Assembly (NCBI GenBank): GCA_900543485.1
Contig: UQRM01000008.1
Coordinates: forward strand, 32,780 to 96,779
Length of the DNA: 64,000 nucleotides
Source: an uncultured Eubacterium sp.
GTDB taxonomy: Bacteria > Bacillota > Clostridia > Peptostreptococcales > Anaerovoracaceae
Reading direction: 5' to 3'
The notes below the pieces were generated by a model that had not been told where the DNA came from, did no database searches, and worked only from the letters and a program-made list of their open reading frames with translations. This document shows positions 8,757-18,563 of this stretch, piece after piece; position 1 is the first letter of the stretch, and the number at the start of each line of letters is the position of its first letter. Position numbers and translations under genes: made by a program.

Positions 8757-8810
8757 TTCAATGAATACTACCTCCCGGAAAAGCCGTGTCCAATCACAGC
8801 ATTCATTATA
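8613..8810. repeat. 78-bp tandem repeat, about 2.5 copies, in the efp leader
   Basis: Copies begin at 8613, 8691 and 8769 with an exact 78-base period. Copies 1 and 2 differ at only a few positions; copy 3 is cut short at 8810. Each full unit holds two small inverted repeats on the minus strand: ACGGC-TTT-GCCG(G) and AATGTGC-N12-GCACATT. The outermost copy contains the -10 box TATAAT of the efp promoter; the two inner copies have TATAAC there and no -35 box, so they are inactive duplicates inside the transcribed leader. Confidence 0.9.
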
Positions 8811-8833
8811 CCATGCAACCTTACTATTGCCAA
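8805..8833 (-). promoter_or_regulatory. Strong promoter of efp
   Basis: On the minus strand TTGGCA, a 17-base spacer and TATAAT, with TGG just before the -10 box (extended -10). The predicted start near 8798 gives a leader of about 230 bases that spans the 78-bp repeats. Confidence 0.8.
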
Positions 8834-9086
8834 TACCTCAATTGCGGCACGGCCTCCGGCAGCGAACCTTCCTTCGATCTTCTCTCTGTTTTTTCGCGCG
8901 GCGCCTTCAGGCCAACTGCTGCCGAAAAATGCTTCGAAGCGTCTGATCCGGCACGCGAAACACGATTGCTTGCCGAAAATCGAAGAAATAGCGCAGATCC
9001 GGCAGCTTAAACAGCGAATATCGGGATCCTAGCTCGTCTTCCGGGCTGCAATGGTAAAATCATGTGCCGGATATTCGCATTCAATC
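8834..9086. other. GC-rich spacer with repeated TCCGGCA/TGCCGGA words
   Basis: No convincing gene on either strand. The stretch is richer in G and C than other intergenic parts of this window and contains TCCGGCA or its complement many times, including GATCCGGCACGCGAAAC and a diverged partner GATCCGGCAGCTTAAAC. Frames on the plus strand lack a ribosome binding site. It could be a decayed gene or repeat remnants. Confidence 0.5.
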
Positions 9087-9113
9087 AAAAATCCGGCAAG
9101 GCGCTGCCGGATT
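9085..9113 (-). terminator. Terminator of the long secDF-to-ylbF operon
   Basis: A perfect 9-bp stem AATCCGGCA / TGCCGGATT with a 6-base loop, followed on the minus strand by TTTTTG. It lies 87 bases past the ylbF-like stop codon. Confidence 0.8.
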
Positions 9114-9199
9114 CTTTAGAAAATCGGAAGATACGGCAAGATCTCGCTATCCAGCCCTAAAACACCATAAAAATACCGCTAAAGCACCATTGTTCCTGT

Positions 9200-9571
9200 C
9201 TATCCCTGAGTCGGCACCCCGCCGGCTCCGCCGAACAGATCCTGTCCCAGATCCGCTGTCTCGCCTATTATCTTGTAGACATCAGCCATCATCATGGAAA
9301 ATCTCATCTGGCACTGAAGATACTGAGCCGCTGTCGGATCCTGCATCAGGATGGTTGAAAGCTGCTGTATCTGCTGAAAAGCTTCCTGAGTAACTTCCTG
9401 ACCCATCATCTGAGCGGCCTGCATTTCCATCTGCTTCTTCATCAAGTCTTTCAGCGACTGATCAAGCTGCGGATTTTCCTTCACTATCTTCTTATACTGG
9501 TCGTACTGCTTGAATTCTTCCGATTCTCTTATGGCCTGGGCCAGTGAATGAGCCTGGTCATATACGTTCAT
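9200..9571 (-). CDS. YlbF/YmcA-family protein
   Basis: 123 residues, mostly helical, starting MNVYDQAHSLAQAIRESEEF. The order of helices and words such as EFKQYDQYKKIVKENPQL match the Com_YlbF family. In Bacillus YlbF, YmcA and YaaT form an Fe-S complex that works with RNase Y in mRNA maturation and affects competence and sporulation. Here it sits 22 bases after the RNase J gene, so a tie to RNA turnover is natural but not shown. The Met/Gln-rich middle and Gly-rich end vary in the family. Confidence 0.75.
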   Translation of the reverse strand: MNVYDQAHSLAQAIRESEEFKQYDQYKKIVKENPQLDQSLKDLMKKQMEMQAAQMMGQEVTQEAFQQIQQLSTILMQDPTAAQYLQCQMRFSMMMADVYKIIGETADLGQDLFGGAGGVPTQG

Positions 9572-9593
9572 CCTATACTCCTTTCCGTTTCCG

Positions 9594-11483
9594 CTACACC
9601 TCCAGGAATATCGGCAGTATCACCGGACTCCTCTTGGTCTTGCTGTAGATATACTTTCTCAAACCTTCTCTGACTGCTGTTTTCAATCCGTTCCAATCCT
9701 TCATATTTTTGCTGAGACATTCATCCAACATCTTGTCAGCCACCTTGCAGGCCCCATCTATCAGATCCTCGTTCTCCCTGACATACACGAATCCCCTGGA
9801 GATTATATCAGGACCCGATACCAGCGTGCAGGTCTGTCTGTCTATGGCGGCCACTACGATGATGAGTCCCGACTCCGACAGGAGCCTCCTGTCCCGAAGG
9901 ACGATATTGCCCACATCGCCGACTCCAAGGCCGTCTACCATTATCCCTTCTGCTTCAGCCACATGCTTGGTTATGAATGCGCTGTTTTTGGAGACGGTGA
10001 GAGAATCCCCATTCTCCAACAGGAATATGTTTTCTTCAGGCATCCCCAGCAAATGGGCCAGCTCTGCGTGAGTTTTCAGATGTCTGAATTCCCCGTGGAC
10101 CGGCATGAAAAACTTCGGCCTGATGAGAGAATGCATCAGCTTCAGCTCCTCCTGGCAGGCATGGCCTGAAACGTGAGTATCAGCTATATCGGAGTATATG
10201 ACCTCCGCGCCCTTTTCCACCAGCTGGTTCACTACGTTGGATACTGTCAGCTCGTTGCCCGGTACAGGGGACGATGACAGGATGACCATATCACCCGGCT
10301 TGATCTTGATAGCTTTGTGATCCGAAGAAGCCATTCTGGCCAGAGCCGACATAGGCTCGCCTTGGCTCCCTGTCGTTATGACCACCAGCTCCTTGTCAGG
10401 GACGTTCTTCGCCTTATTGAGATCCACCAGCATGTTGGACGGTATCTTTATATATCCCAGCTCTTTAGCCAGATCCACCACGTTGACCATGCTGCGTCCG
10501 GAGATGGCCACCTTTCTCTTGCACAGCAGCGCCAGGTCTATTATCTTTTGTATTCTGTGGACGTTAGAGGAGAATGTGGCGATTATTATCCTCCTGTCAG
10601 ATCTTCTGAATATATTTTCCAGGGTCCTCCCTACAACTCTCTCGGAAGGAGTATATCCTCTCCTCAATACGTTGGTGCTGTCGGCCATCATCAGCAGCAC
10701 GCCTTCCGAACCTATCTGGGCCAGTCTTGCGAAATCCACCGGATTGCCGTCTACCGGAGTATAGTCGATCTTGAAGTCTCCTGTATGGAAGATACGTCCG
10801 GCGGGAGTGGTTATGGACAGACACATGGAATCGGCTATGGAATGGGTTATCCTCAACGCCTCTACTTTGAAATGCCGTCCCAGCTTAAAGGTCTGCCCTG
10901 CTTCTACTACATGCATCACGGCTTTGAGCCCGTGTTCCCTGAGTTTGTTCTCTATCAGTCCCAGCGGGAATCTCATCCCGTAGATGGGAACGTTTATCTC
11001 CTTCAGCAGATACGGTATCCCTCCGATGTGGTCCTCATGGCCGTGAGTTATCACCAGCCCTTTTATCTTCCTTCTGTTTTCGGTCAGATAAGTGAAATCC
11101 GGGATGACCTTATCTATACCGAACATATCATCATCCGGGAAAGAGAGACCGCAGTCGATTATCATTATCTCGTTCTCGTATTCGATGGCGGTCATATTCT
11201 TCCCTATCTCACCAAGACCACCCAACGGGATGATCCTGACCTGCGGCGCGTTGTCCGCTTTCTTCTTTCTGTTGGCTGCCGGCTGCTTCTTGCGGGCGGC
11301 AGTCTGTTTGGCGCCGGTCTGCTTTGTTTTTGCCGGCGTCTGCGCTGTCCTTTTACCGGCGGCAGTAGCATTAGTTTTCGTTCCTCTGCCGCGGCCGGCA
11401 GTTCTGCCGCTGTTTGTCTTTCTGTTTCCGGAAGCGGCTGTTCTGCGCGGTTTCGTGGACGTAGTATTGTTCTGTTCGTTCAT
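9594..11483 (-). CDS. rnj: Ribonuclease J
   Basis: 629 residues: a metallo-beta-lactamase/beta-CASP nuclease with both 5'-3' exonuclease and endonuclease activity in this family. Zn ligands are in HGHEDHIGG (about residues 147-155). HTGDFKID, MADSTNV and the late HVSGHACQEELKLM are also typical. The C-terminal domain ends in the usual ILPIFLEV. The first 80 residues are an added low-complexity arm, rich in Lys, Arg, Ala, Thr and Gln, likely disordered and able to bind RNA or partners; family members often start at the PLGGLGEIGKN block. It is followed by the ylbF-like gene and preceded by leuS in the long operon. Confidence 0.94.
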   Translation of the reverse strand: MNEQNNTTSTKPRRTAASGNRKTNSGRTAGRGRGTKTNATAAGKRTAQTPAKTKQTGAKQTAARKKQPAANRKKKADNAPQVRIIPLGGLGEIGKNMTAIEYENEIMIIDCGLSFPDDDMFGIDKVIPDFTYLTENRRKIKGLVITHGHEDHIGGIPYLLKEINVPIYGMRFPLGLIENKLREHGLKAVMHVVEAGQTFKLGRHFKVEALRITHSIADSMCLSITTPAGRIFHTGDFKIDYTPVDGNPVDFARLAQIGSEGVLLMMADSTNVLRRGYTPSERVVGRTLENIFRRSDRRIIIATFSSNVHRIQKIIDLALLCKRKVAISGRSMVNVVDLAKELGYIKIPSNMLVDLNKAKNVPDKELVVITTGSQGEPMSALARMASSDHKAIKIKPGDMVILSSSPVPGNELTVSNVVNQLVEKGAEVIYSDIADTHVSGHACQEELKLMHSLIRPKFFMPVHGEFRHLKTHAELAHLLGMPEENIFLLENGDSLTVSKNSAFITKHVAEAEGIMVDGLGVGDVGNIVLRDRRLLSESGLIIVVAAIDRQTCTLVSGPDIISRGFVYVRENEDLIDGACKVADKMLDECLSKNMKDWNGLKTAVREGLRKYIYSKTKRSPVILPIFLEV

Positions 11484-11520
11484 AAATATCCTTTCCCGCT
11501 GTAGAAATTACGGGCCGTCG

Positions 11521-13989
11521 CTATTTCACGACGATGTTTATCAGCTTATTTGGAACCGCTATTATCTTTACGATGTTCTTGCCTTCCGTAAGTGCCTTTA
11601 TCTTATCGTTTTCTACAGCGATCTTTTCCATTTCTTCCTTTGAAGAATCTCCTGCTATGTTTATCTTTTCTTTTATCCTGCCATTTATCTGGACGACGAT
11701 CTCGATAGTGTCTTTCACCAGTGCCTTCTCGTCGTATTCAGGCCATTTCTGATCGTGGACAGAACCGCCGTATCCCAGATGCTCCCACATTTCCTCCGTG
11801 ACGTGAGGTACGAAAGGTGCCAGGAGTATTATCAGAGTCTTGACAGCAGCGCCGTAAAGACCAGGATTGATATCTCCTTCCTTGTACCTGTACATCTCGT
11901 TGACCATTTCCATTATGGTACTTATGGCAGTATTGAAGTTGAATCTGTCGCCTACATCGTCCGACACCTTCTTGATGGCATAGTTCATCCAGTATGCCAG
12001 GCTCTTGTCGGCTTCGTTCTTCACCTGGTAGGTGTCAGGCACGTCCTTGTACTTCTGGGAGAACTCGTACACCATCCTGTACACCCTGTTAATGAACCTG
12101 TAGCTGCCTTCCACGCCCTGATCGGACCAGTCCAGCTCCCTTTCAGGAGGTGCGGCGAACAGTATGAAAAGTCTGGCCGTGTCGGCACCGTACTTTTCGA
12201 TTATTTCCGCCGGGCTCACCACGTTGCCCAGGGATTTGCTCATCTTTGCCCCGTCTTTGATCACCATGCCCTGAGTCAGCAGATTTTCAAACGGCTCCTC
12301 CTGACTGACATATCCCAGGTCGTAGAGCGCCATCTGGAAAAATCTGGCGTACATAAGGTGGAGAATGGCGTGTTCCACACCGCCAATGTACTGATCCACG
12401 TTCATCCAGTAATCTACCTTTTCCTTGCTGAACGCTTCCTCTGTGTTCCTGGCATCGCAATACCTGAGGAAGTACCAGGAGGAATCCAGGAATGTGTCCA
12501 TTGTATCCAGCTCACGCTTGGCCGGCTTACCGCATACAGGACATACCGTATCACGGAATGTCTTACTTGTAGCCAGCGGGGATTCGCCCTTGCCGGTGAA
12601 TTCCACGTCTGTAGGCAGCATTACAGGGAGGTTTTCCTCTTTTTCAGGGACCCAGCCGCAATCCTCGCAGTAGATCATCGGGATCGGAGTTCCCCAATAA
12701 CGCTGTCTGGAGATGAGCCAGTCCCTCAGCTTGTAATTTGTCTTTTTCTCACCGATCCCCTGCTCTTCCAGGTACTCAGTGATCTTGACGATGGCTTCCT
12801 TGTTGTTCATCCCGTTGAATTTCCCGGAATTTATCAGCTTTCCCTCGGCTTCGAAGGCCTCCGTGAGATTGTCGAGATCTATATCGTCCCTCTCAGGATC
12901 GACTACCGGGATTATCTCCAGATCGAATGCCTTCGCGAAGTCGAAGTCTCGCTGGTCGTGGGACGGTACCGCCATGATGGCTCCCGTTCCGTAATCCATC
13001 AGGACATAATCGGAAATAAAGATAGGCACTCTCTTGCCATTGAGAGGGTTGATACAATATCTTCCCGTAAATTCACCCGTCTTCTCCTTGGTGGTAGATG
13101 TCCTCTCGATATCGCTCAGATGCTGTACCTTGTCTACGTACGCCATCACGGCTTCTTCGTACTGACTGCCCTTTACCAGCTCCTTCAGGAACGGATGCTC
13201 CGGAGCCAGCACCATGTAAGTGACGCCATAGAGCGTATCAGGTCTGGTGGTATATATGTCCAGACCCTTGTCGAAACCTTCTATTTCAAAGGTCACCTGC
13301 GCGCCTGTGCTCTTTCCTATCCAGTTCTTCTGCATCAGCTTGACTTTGTTAGGCCAGCCCGGCAGCTTTTCCAGATTGTCCAGGAGCCTTTCAGCGTAAT
13401 CGGTTATCTTCAGATACCACTGAGACAGCTCTTTTTTTCCCACCAGCGCTCCGCATCGTTCACACTTGCCGTCTACTACCTGTTCGTTAGCCAGCACTGT
13501 CTGACAGCTGGGACACCAGTTTACCGGGTTTTCCTTCTTGTAGGCCAGCCCCTTCTTGTAGAACTGGATGAAGATCCACTGCATCCACTTGTAATAGTCA
13601 GGATGACACGTGGCCACCTCTCTGTCCCAGTCGTATGAAAGTCCCAGCTCCTTCAGCTGTCTCCTCATCTCGTCGATGTTCTCCCAGGTCCATACGCTTG
13701 GTTCGACATCGTGCTTTATCGCTGCGTTTTCGGCCGGAAGTCCGAAGGAGTCCCATCCCATCGGATGGAGTACGTTGTACCCCTTCATCTTCTTGAACCT
13801 GGCCAGCACGTCTCCGATGGAATAGTTCCTCACGTGGCCCATATGAAGCTTTCCCGACGGATATGGGAACATCTCCAGGACGTAATACTTCTCTTTGTCC
13901 CCGTCCTCGGTCACCTTAAAAGTATCTTCTTTTTCCCACTTTTCCTGCCACTTTTTCTCGATCTCGCTGAAATTATACCTCTCTATCAT
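11521..13989 (-). CDS. leuS: Leucyl-tRNA synthetase
   Basis: 822 residues, near the usual bacterial size. It charges tRNA-Leu, and two tRNA-Leu genes lie elsewhere in the window. The HIGH-type motif is in [18 protein letters not shown] (about 42-59) and KMSKSLGN (about 580) is the second ATP-binding motif. The zinc ribbon cysteines are visible in [15 protein letters not shown] and CERCG. The editing domain lies about 220-420, with TSTTKEKTG. No T-box leader is present, since rsfS ends 13 bases before the start; expression follows the operon. Confidence 0.97.
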   Translation of the reverse strand: MIERYNFSEIEKKWQEKWEKEDTFKVTEDGDKEKYYVLEMFPYPSGKLHMGHVRNYSIGDVLARFKKMKGYNVLHPMGWDSFGLPAENAAIKHDVEPSVWTWENIDEMRRQLKELGLSYDWDREVATCHPDYYKWMQWIFIQFYKKGLAYKKENPVNWCPSCQTVLANEQVVDGKCERCGALVGKKELSQWYLKITDYAERLLDNLEKLPGWPNKVKLMQKNWIGKSTGAQVTFEIEGFDKGLDIYTTRPDTLYGVTYMVLAPEHPFLKELVKGSQYEEAVMAYVDKVQHLSDIERTSTTKEKTGEFTGRYCINPLNGKRVPIFISDYVLMDYGTGAIMAVPSHDQRDFDFAKAFDLEIIPVVDPERDDIDLDNLTEAFEAEGKLINSGKFNGMNNKEAIVKITEYLEEQGIGEKKTNYKLRDWLISRQRYWGTPIPMIYCEDCGWVPEKEENLPVMLPTDVEFTGKGESPLATSKTFRDTVCPVCGKPAKRELDTMDTFLDSSWYFLRYCDARNTEEAFSKEKVDYWMNVDQYIGGVEHAILHLMYARFFQMALYDLGYVSQEEPFENLLTQGMVIKDGAKMSKSLGNVVSPAEIIEKYGADTARLFILFAAPPERELDWSDQGVEGSYRFINRVYRMVYEFSQKYKDVPDTYQVKNEADKSLAYWMNYAIKKVSDDVGDRFNFNTAISTIMEMVNEMYRYKEGDINPGLYGAAVKTLIILLAPFVPHVTEEMWEHLGYGGSVHDQKWPEYDEKALVKDTIEIVVQINGRIKEKINIAGDSSKEEMEKIAVENDKIKALTEGKNIVKIIAVPNKLINIVVK

Positions 13990-14002
13990 TTTCTACCTCC
14001 GC

Positions 14003-14347
14003 TCAGTTTATCTCAAGGCTTTCGCAATCGCCCCATATGCGCTCAATGTTGTACTTTTCCCGCATCTCTACTGTCATCACGTTGATGACCACATCGCCGT
14101 AATCCATCAATATCCATCCGGAGCTGCGTTTTCCCTCTACGCTCTTGGGAAATATCTTTTGCGGCTCCAGCGCGTCCTCCACATTATCTACCAGGGCGTC
14201 CAGCTGTCTCTCGCTTCCGGCGGAGGCCATGACGAAATAATCAGCAAATGAGGCCTTAGGCGATATATCGATGACGGCCACATCCATCGCTTTCTTTTCG
14301 TCCAATAGCTTCGCGATATCCAGTGCCATTTTCTTTGCTTCGATCAT
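14003..14347 (-). CDS. rsfS: Ribosomal silencing factor RsfS
   Basis: 114 residues of the RsfS/Iojap family: KASFADYFVMASAGSERQLDALVDNVED and WILMDYGDVVINVM are diagnostic. It binds ribosomal protein L14 on the large subunit and blocks joining of subunits when nutrients run low. Its ATG overlaps the yqeK stop by 4 bases, and nadD-yqeK-rsfS is a conserved order. Confidence 0.94.
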   Translation of the reverse strand: MIEAKKMALDIAKLLDEKKAMDVAVIDISPKASFADYFVMASAGSERQLDALVDNVEDALEPQKIFPKSVEGKRSSGWILMDYGDVVINVMTVEMREKYNIERIWGDCESLEIN

Positions 14348-14913
14348 AAATTTCGTTTCTCCTTTAAATAATCAAGTGCGCTTATGGTATCAGGATCCAT
14401 AAGCTCCCCTTTCTTCTCCACATATCCGACAGTATGAGACAAAGAACTGATACAGGCTTCATCCAGATCCTCATATGCCAGCATTCTCAGCTCCTTCACC
14501 GATGGATAATCTCTGCCCGGCTCTATGGCATCGGCCAGAAATACTATCTTTTCCAATGTCGACATCCCGGCTCTGCCGGTAGTATGAAATGCTACAGCGT
14601 TTATCATATCTTCATCATCTATGTGGAAATCCCGTTTCATCAAGGCGGCGGCCACCTTGCTGTGAGCCAGGTTGACGTTCCCCTTCAGGCTGGAAGGAAG
14701 TCCCAGCTCATCGACGTATCGGTCAGACTCTTTCACTGGCATGCTTCTGCACATATCGTGGAACAGCGCCGCCAGCTCCGCCTTCTTCTCATCGGCTCCG
14801 TATCGCCTGGCCAGTTTTTTCGCTTCGTCGGCCACGGCATATGTATGTCTGAGTCGTTTTTCGCTCAGGTTTCTCTCTATATATCCTATTATATCACTTT
14901 TTATACAGTCCAT
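14344..14913 (-). CDS. yqeK: YqeK-type HD-domain hydrolase
   Basis: 189 residues with an HD metal-binding core: HTYAVADEAKKLARRYG, then ALFHDMCRSMP (about 47-57) and LAHSKVAAALM. Family members split diadenosine tetraphosphate symmetrically to two ADP. The gene sits between nadD (20-base overlap) and rsfS (4-base overlap), as in Bacillus. Confidence 0.88.
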   Translation of the reverse strand: MDCIKSDIIGYIERNLSEKRLRHTYAVADEAKKLARRYGADEKKAELAALFHDMCRSMPVKESDRYVDELGLPSSLKGNVNLAHSKVAAALMKRDFHIDDEDMINAVAFHTTGRAGMSTLEKIVFLADAIEPGRDYPSVKELRMLAYEDLDEACISSLSHTVGYVEKKGELMDPDTISALDYLKEKRNL

Positions 14914-15580
14914 TTTCTCTGATATACCTCTCCACCTTTTCCGGGATCAGATCGCCGCACGGCCGGCCGCTTTCCAACCGCTGCCGGACCTCAGTCGATG
15001 AGATGTCGTACTGGCTGTTGTGGATATTTCTCACTTCTGTATTATAGTCATGGCGTATCCTGGATATACAGTCCTCCAGCTCCTTTTGCCTGTAACCGGG
15101 GCGTGTCCCTACCAGGTATCCACAGCTCCTGAGAAGCTCTCCGGCGTTCTTCCATGTCTCTATCTTCAGAAAAGAGTCAGTCCCTGTAATGAAGTAAAGC
15201 CGGCATTCCTCACCGAAACGCCTGCGCATGGCTCTCACAGTAAGATAAGTATATGATACGCCCTCCGCGTCCAGCTCACATGAAGAGCTTTCCAGGCCAT
15301 CCGTCCCGTCGATGGCCATATTTATCATGGTCAGCCTGTCGTAGCCCGAGGCCGTCTTCCTGTTCTGCTTGAACGGCTGCAGTCTGGCCGGCACCAGGAT
15401 CACCTTATCGAGATCCATTTCGTCGCGGGCGTCCAGCGCCAGATTTATATGCCCGTAATGGACAGGATCGAAAGTACCGCCCAGTATCCCTATCCTGCTG
15501 CTCTTTACGATGGTCTTCCGCCCATCTTCTCTGTTACCTTCCGTTTCTACCACTTTATCGGCCGTCCTTCTTTTCTCCAT
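14894..15580 (-). CDS. nadD: Nicotinate-nucleotide adenylyltransferase
   Basis: It makes deamido-NAD from nicotinate mononucleotide and ATP. The nucleotidyltransferase motif [15 protein letters not shown] is at about 34-48 of the long frame, and [10 protein letters not shown] near the end is the second signature. The frame is open from the ATG at 15580, giving 228 residues, but the first 27 or so are not part of the family and overlap the sstT end. A GTG at 15553 (codon 10) follows AGAAGG by 12 bases and may be the true start. NadD, YqeK and RsfS are translated from overlapping frames. Confidence 0.92.
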   Translation of the reverse strand: MEKRRTADKVVETEGNREDGRKTIVKSSRIGILGGTFDPVHYGHINLALDARDEMDLDKVILVPARLQPFKQNRKTASGYDRLTMINMAIDGTDGLESSSCELDAEGVSYTYLTVRAMRRRFGEECRLYFITGTDSFLKIETWKNAGELLRSCGYLVGTRPGYRQKELEDCISRIRHDYNTEVRNIHNSQYDISSTEVRQRLESGRPCGDLIPEKVERYIRENGLYKK

Positions 15581-16770
15581 TTCCTGAACTCGGCCGTAGC
15601 CGTAAACACTACATCAGATGATGAATTTACGGCAGTCTCACAGGAATCCTGTATGACTCCGATAATGAAACCGACGCCGACTACCTGCATGGCGATCTCA
15701 TTGGAGATCCCGAAAAGGCTGCATGCCAGCGGGATCAGAAGCAGTGAGCCTCCCGCGACGCCTGATGCGCCGCAAGCCGATATTGACGCTACGAGACTCA
15801 GCAGCACCGCCGTCGGGAAATCGACTGTGATACCCAGAGTATTGGCCGTGGCCAATGTCAGCGTCGTTATGGTGACCGCTCCTCCCGCCATATTGATAGT
15901 CGCTCCCAGCGGTATGGAGACGGAATACTGCTTCTCGTCCAGTCCAAGTCTTTCACAGAGAGACATGTTGACAGGTATGTTGGCAGCTGAGCTCCTGGTG
16001 AAAAAGGCCATTATCCCACTGTCCTTGAGACATTTGAATACCAGCGGATACGGGTTCTGCCTTATATTTATGAAGACGATCAACGGATTTATCACCAGTG
16101 CGACTACTATCATGCAGCCAACCAGTACTGCGATAAGGTGTCCGTAATCCAGCAGAGAGCTCAGTCCCGTCTCCGATATAGTGACGAACACCAGACCCAG
16201 GATACCAAAAGGCGCGAAATTGATGACCCATCTGATGGCGGTCGACAGCGCCTCGGAAACATCTCCAATGAGATCCACCGTATGCTGGCTGGCTTTCCTC
16301 AGAGCCAGACCCAGTATGACCGCCCACGCCAGTACACCCAGGTAGTTGGCATTGACCAGCGCATTGACAGGATTATCGACGATGTTCATCAGCATGGACT
16401 GGAGCACCTCGACGATGCCCTCCGGCGCGGCCGCGGCTTCCTCAGCCACCTGGGTCAGCGTCACCTCCGACGGGAATATGAATCCCGCCACTACCGCTGT
16501 GACAGCTGCCATGAAGGTGCTGATGAGATACAGTATTATTACAGTGCTCATATTGCTTTCTGCAGTATCCTTTTTATTGGCCAGTGAGTGCATCACCAGG
16601 AAAAATACCAGCACCGGTGCCAATGCCCTGAGCGCCCCTACGAAAAGGTCTCCCAATATACCTATGCCTGTGGCGTTCGGGACTGCAAGGCCCAATATCA
16701 CACCCAATATCAATCCGATAACTATCCTCAGTATCAGGCTGGTCTCTGTCCACTTTCTCATTATATTCAT
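15547..16770 (-). CDS. sstT: Sodium:serine/threonine symporter (SstT-like)
   Basis: 407 residues with about eight membrane segments and two re-entrant loops, as in the dicarboxylate/amino acid:cation symporter family. [20 protein letters not shown] and [20 protein letters not shown] match the substrate-binding loops of SstT. It imports serine and threonine with Na+. Its place between aspS (2 bases upstream) and nadD is unusual for an operon of translation genes, and the overlap with nadD shows it is cotranscribed. The start follows the aspS stop directly, so coupling is likely. Confidence 0.9.
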   Translation of the reverse strand: MNIMRKWTETSLILRIVIGLILGVILGLAVPNATGIGILGDLFVGALRALAPVLVFFLVMHSLANKKDTAESNMSTVIILYLISTFMAAVTAVVAGFIFPSEVTLTQVAEEAAAAPEGIVEVLQSMLMNIVDNPVNALVNANYLGVLAWAVILGLALRKASQHTVDLIGDVSEALSTAIRWVINFAPFGILGLVFVTISETGLSSLLDYGHLIAVLVGCMIVVALVINPLIVFINIRQNPYPLVFKCLKDSGIMAFFTRSSAANIPVNMSLCERLGLDEKQYSVSIPLGATINMAGGAVTITTLTLATANTLGITVDFPTAVLLSLVASISACGASGVAGGSLLLIPLACSLFGISNEIAMQVVGVGFIIGVIQDSCETAVNSSSDVVFTATAEFRKWRKEGRPIKW

Positions 16771-16772
16771 CG

Positions 16773-18539
16773 TTACTCACCCTTTATCTCTATACCCAGT
16801 TCATCCAGCTGGATCTCGTCTACCGTCCCCGGCGCTTCGCTGACCATGCACTGAGCGTTCTGGTTCTTAGGGAATGCTATTACTTCTCTGATGGATTTCT
16901 CCCCTGTAAGGAGCATCACCAGTCTGTCCATGCCGTAAGCCAGCCCACCGTGAGGAGGCGTCCCGTATTTGAAGGCCTCTACCAGGAAGCCGAACTTTTC
17001 GTCTATCTCATCCTGAGACATATCGAGAGCCCTGAACATGTCTTCCTGCATGTCCCTGTCATGTATCCTGATGCTCCCGCCTCCCAGCTCTACGCCGTTG
17101 AGAACGATATCGTAAGCGTTGGCTCTGGCTCTGGTAGGATCTGTCTTCAGCAGCTCTTCGTCTCCTTCCTTAGGCGATGTGAAAGGATGATGCATAGCAT
17201 GATACTCCTTCGCCTCTTCATCATATTCGAAAAGAGGGAAATCCACCACCCACAGCAGATTATACTGCTCGTCGTCCAGCAGTCCCATCTCATCAGCGAT
17301 ATGTCTTCTCAGGAATCCCAAACTGTCGAAGACCACCTTGTTCCTGTCGGAGATTATCAGTATCAGGTCTCCGGCCGAAGCACTCATGCGCTCCGCTATC
17401 TCTCCCAGCTGTTCCGGCGTAAAGAACTTGTTGACCGACGATGAGACTCCGTCAGCGGTCACCTTCATCCACACCATACCTTTCGCGCCGTAGCTTTTTA
17501 CCTGTTCCGTCAGCTTATCTATCTTCTTTCTCGTATAGATCTCAGCGGCTCCCGTCACACAGATGCCTCTCACGCTGCCGCCTGATGCGATAGCGTCGGT
17601 GAAGACCTTGAATCCACAGTCCTTCACCATGTCGGTGATATCCTGTAATTCAAAACCCACTCGTGTATCAGGCTTGTCGCTGCCGTACCTTTCCATGGCC
17701 TCGTCATATGTCATCCTCGGAAGCGGAGTATCGATGTCCACTCCTTTCATCTCCTTGAAGACACGCTTCAGATAGCCTTCCTGTATCTCTATCACGTCGT
17801 CCACGTCCACGAAAGACATTTCCAGGTCTATCTGAGTGAACTCAGGCTGTCTGTCAGCTCGCAGATCCTCGTCCCTGAAGCACTTGACTATCTGCATATA
17901 CCTGTCGGTACCTCCCACCATCAGAAGCTGCTTGAACATCTGCGGCGACTGAGGCAGCGCATAGAACTTGCCCCGGTTGACACGACTGGGCACCAGATAA
18001 TCTCTGGCTCCCTCCGGTGTCGATTTTATCAGCACCGGCGTTTCCACCTCAGTAAAGCCCTGCTCAGAGAAATAGTCCCTCGTCAGCTTGGCCAGGTCAT
18101 GTCTGAAGGTCAGGTTGTCCTGCATCTTCTTTTTTCTCAGATCCAGATACCTGTACTTGAGTCTCAGGTTGTCATCCACATTGTCATCATCTTTGATATA
18201 GATAGGCGGAGTATCAGCTGTGGAATATATGATGAGATCGTCGGCCAGCACCTCGATATCTCCCGTAGGAAGATCGGGATTCTTAGATTCCCTCTCAGCT
18301 ACTTTGCCTTTGACGCCTACCACATATTCGCTTCTGAGGGTGTCGGCTTTATCGAACAGTTCCTTTGGTATCTTATCGTTGAACACGATCTGAGTGATCC
18401 CTGTCTTGTCCCTCAGGTCGCAGAAGATGAGACCTCCCAGGTTCCTCCTCTTCTGTATCCATCCGTTAAGCACCACATCCTGCCCTATATCTGTCTCCCT
18501 CAGCTCTCCACACATGTGACTTCTCTTATATACACTCAT
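16773..18539 (-). CDS. aspS: Aspartyl-tRNA synthetase
   Basis: 588 residues: N-terminal OB-fold anticodon domain (about 1-105), a class II catalytic core with [20 protein letters not shown] (motif 2), a bacterial GAD insert (about 290-400) and motif 3 in [13 protein letters not shown] near the C-terminus. The size is that of the bacterial-type enzyme. Without more analysis I cannot say whether it also charges tRNA-Asn; no gatCAB is present in the window. It follows hisS by 24 bases, the common hisS-aspS order of Bacillota. Confidence 0.96.
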   Translation of the reverse strand: MSVYKRSHMCGELRETDIGQDVVLNGWIQKRRNLGGLIFCDLRDKTGITQIVFNDKIPKELFDKADTLRSEYVVGVKGKVAERESKNPDLPTGDIEVLADDLIIYSTADTPPIYIKDDDNVDDNLRLKYRYLDLRKKKMQDNLTFRHDLAKLTRDYFSEQGFTEVETPVLIKSTPEGARDYLVPSRVNRGKFYALPQSPQMFKQLLMVGGTDRYMQIVKCFRDEDLRADRQPEFTQIDLEMSFVDVDDVIEIQEGYLKRVFKEMKGVDIDTPLPRMTYDEAMERYGSDKPDTRVGFELQDITDMVKDCGFKVFTDAIASGGSVRGICVTGAAEIYTRKKIDKLTEQVKSYGAKGMVWMKVTADGVSSSVNKFFTPEQLGEIAERMSASAGDLILIISDRNKVVFDSLGFLRRHIADEMGLLDDEQYNLLWVVDFPLFEYDEEAKEYHAMHHPFTSPKEGDEELLKTDPTRARANAYDIVLNGVELGGGSIRIHDRDMQEDMFRALDMSQDEIDEKFGFLVEAFKYGTPPHGGLAYGMDRLVMLLTGEKSIREVIAFPKNQNAQCMVSEAPGTVDEIQLDELGIEIKGE

Positions 18540-18563
18540 TGTTTCGTCTCCTGCTCTCTGTAA

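Noticed and set aside
8613-8810. The 78-bp repeats as CRISPR or phage attachment sites
   Set aside because: The copies abut without unique spacers, and no integrase is in the window.
8655-9032. Plus-strand frame over the 78-bp repeats and GC-rich spacer
   Set aside because: No ribosome binding site or promoter on that strand, and the repeat explains its length.
11755-13638. A 627-codon open frame on the plus strand
   Set aside because: It lies wholly opposite leuS, whose motifs are complete. Its translation is rich in His, Arg and Tyr without domains, as expected for a shadow frame.
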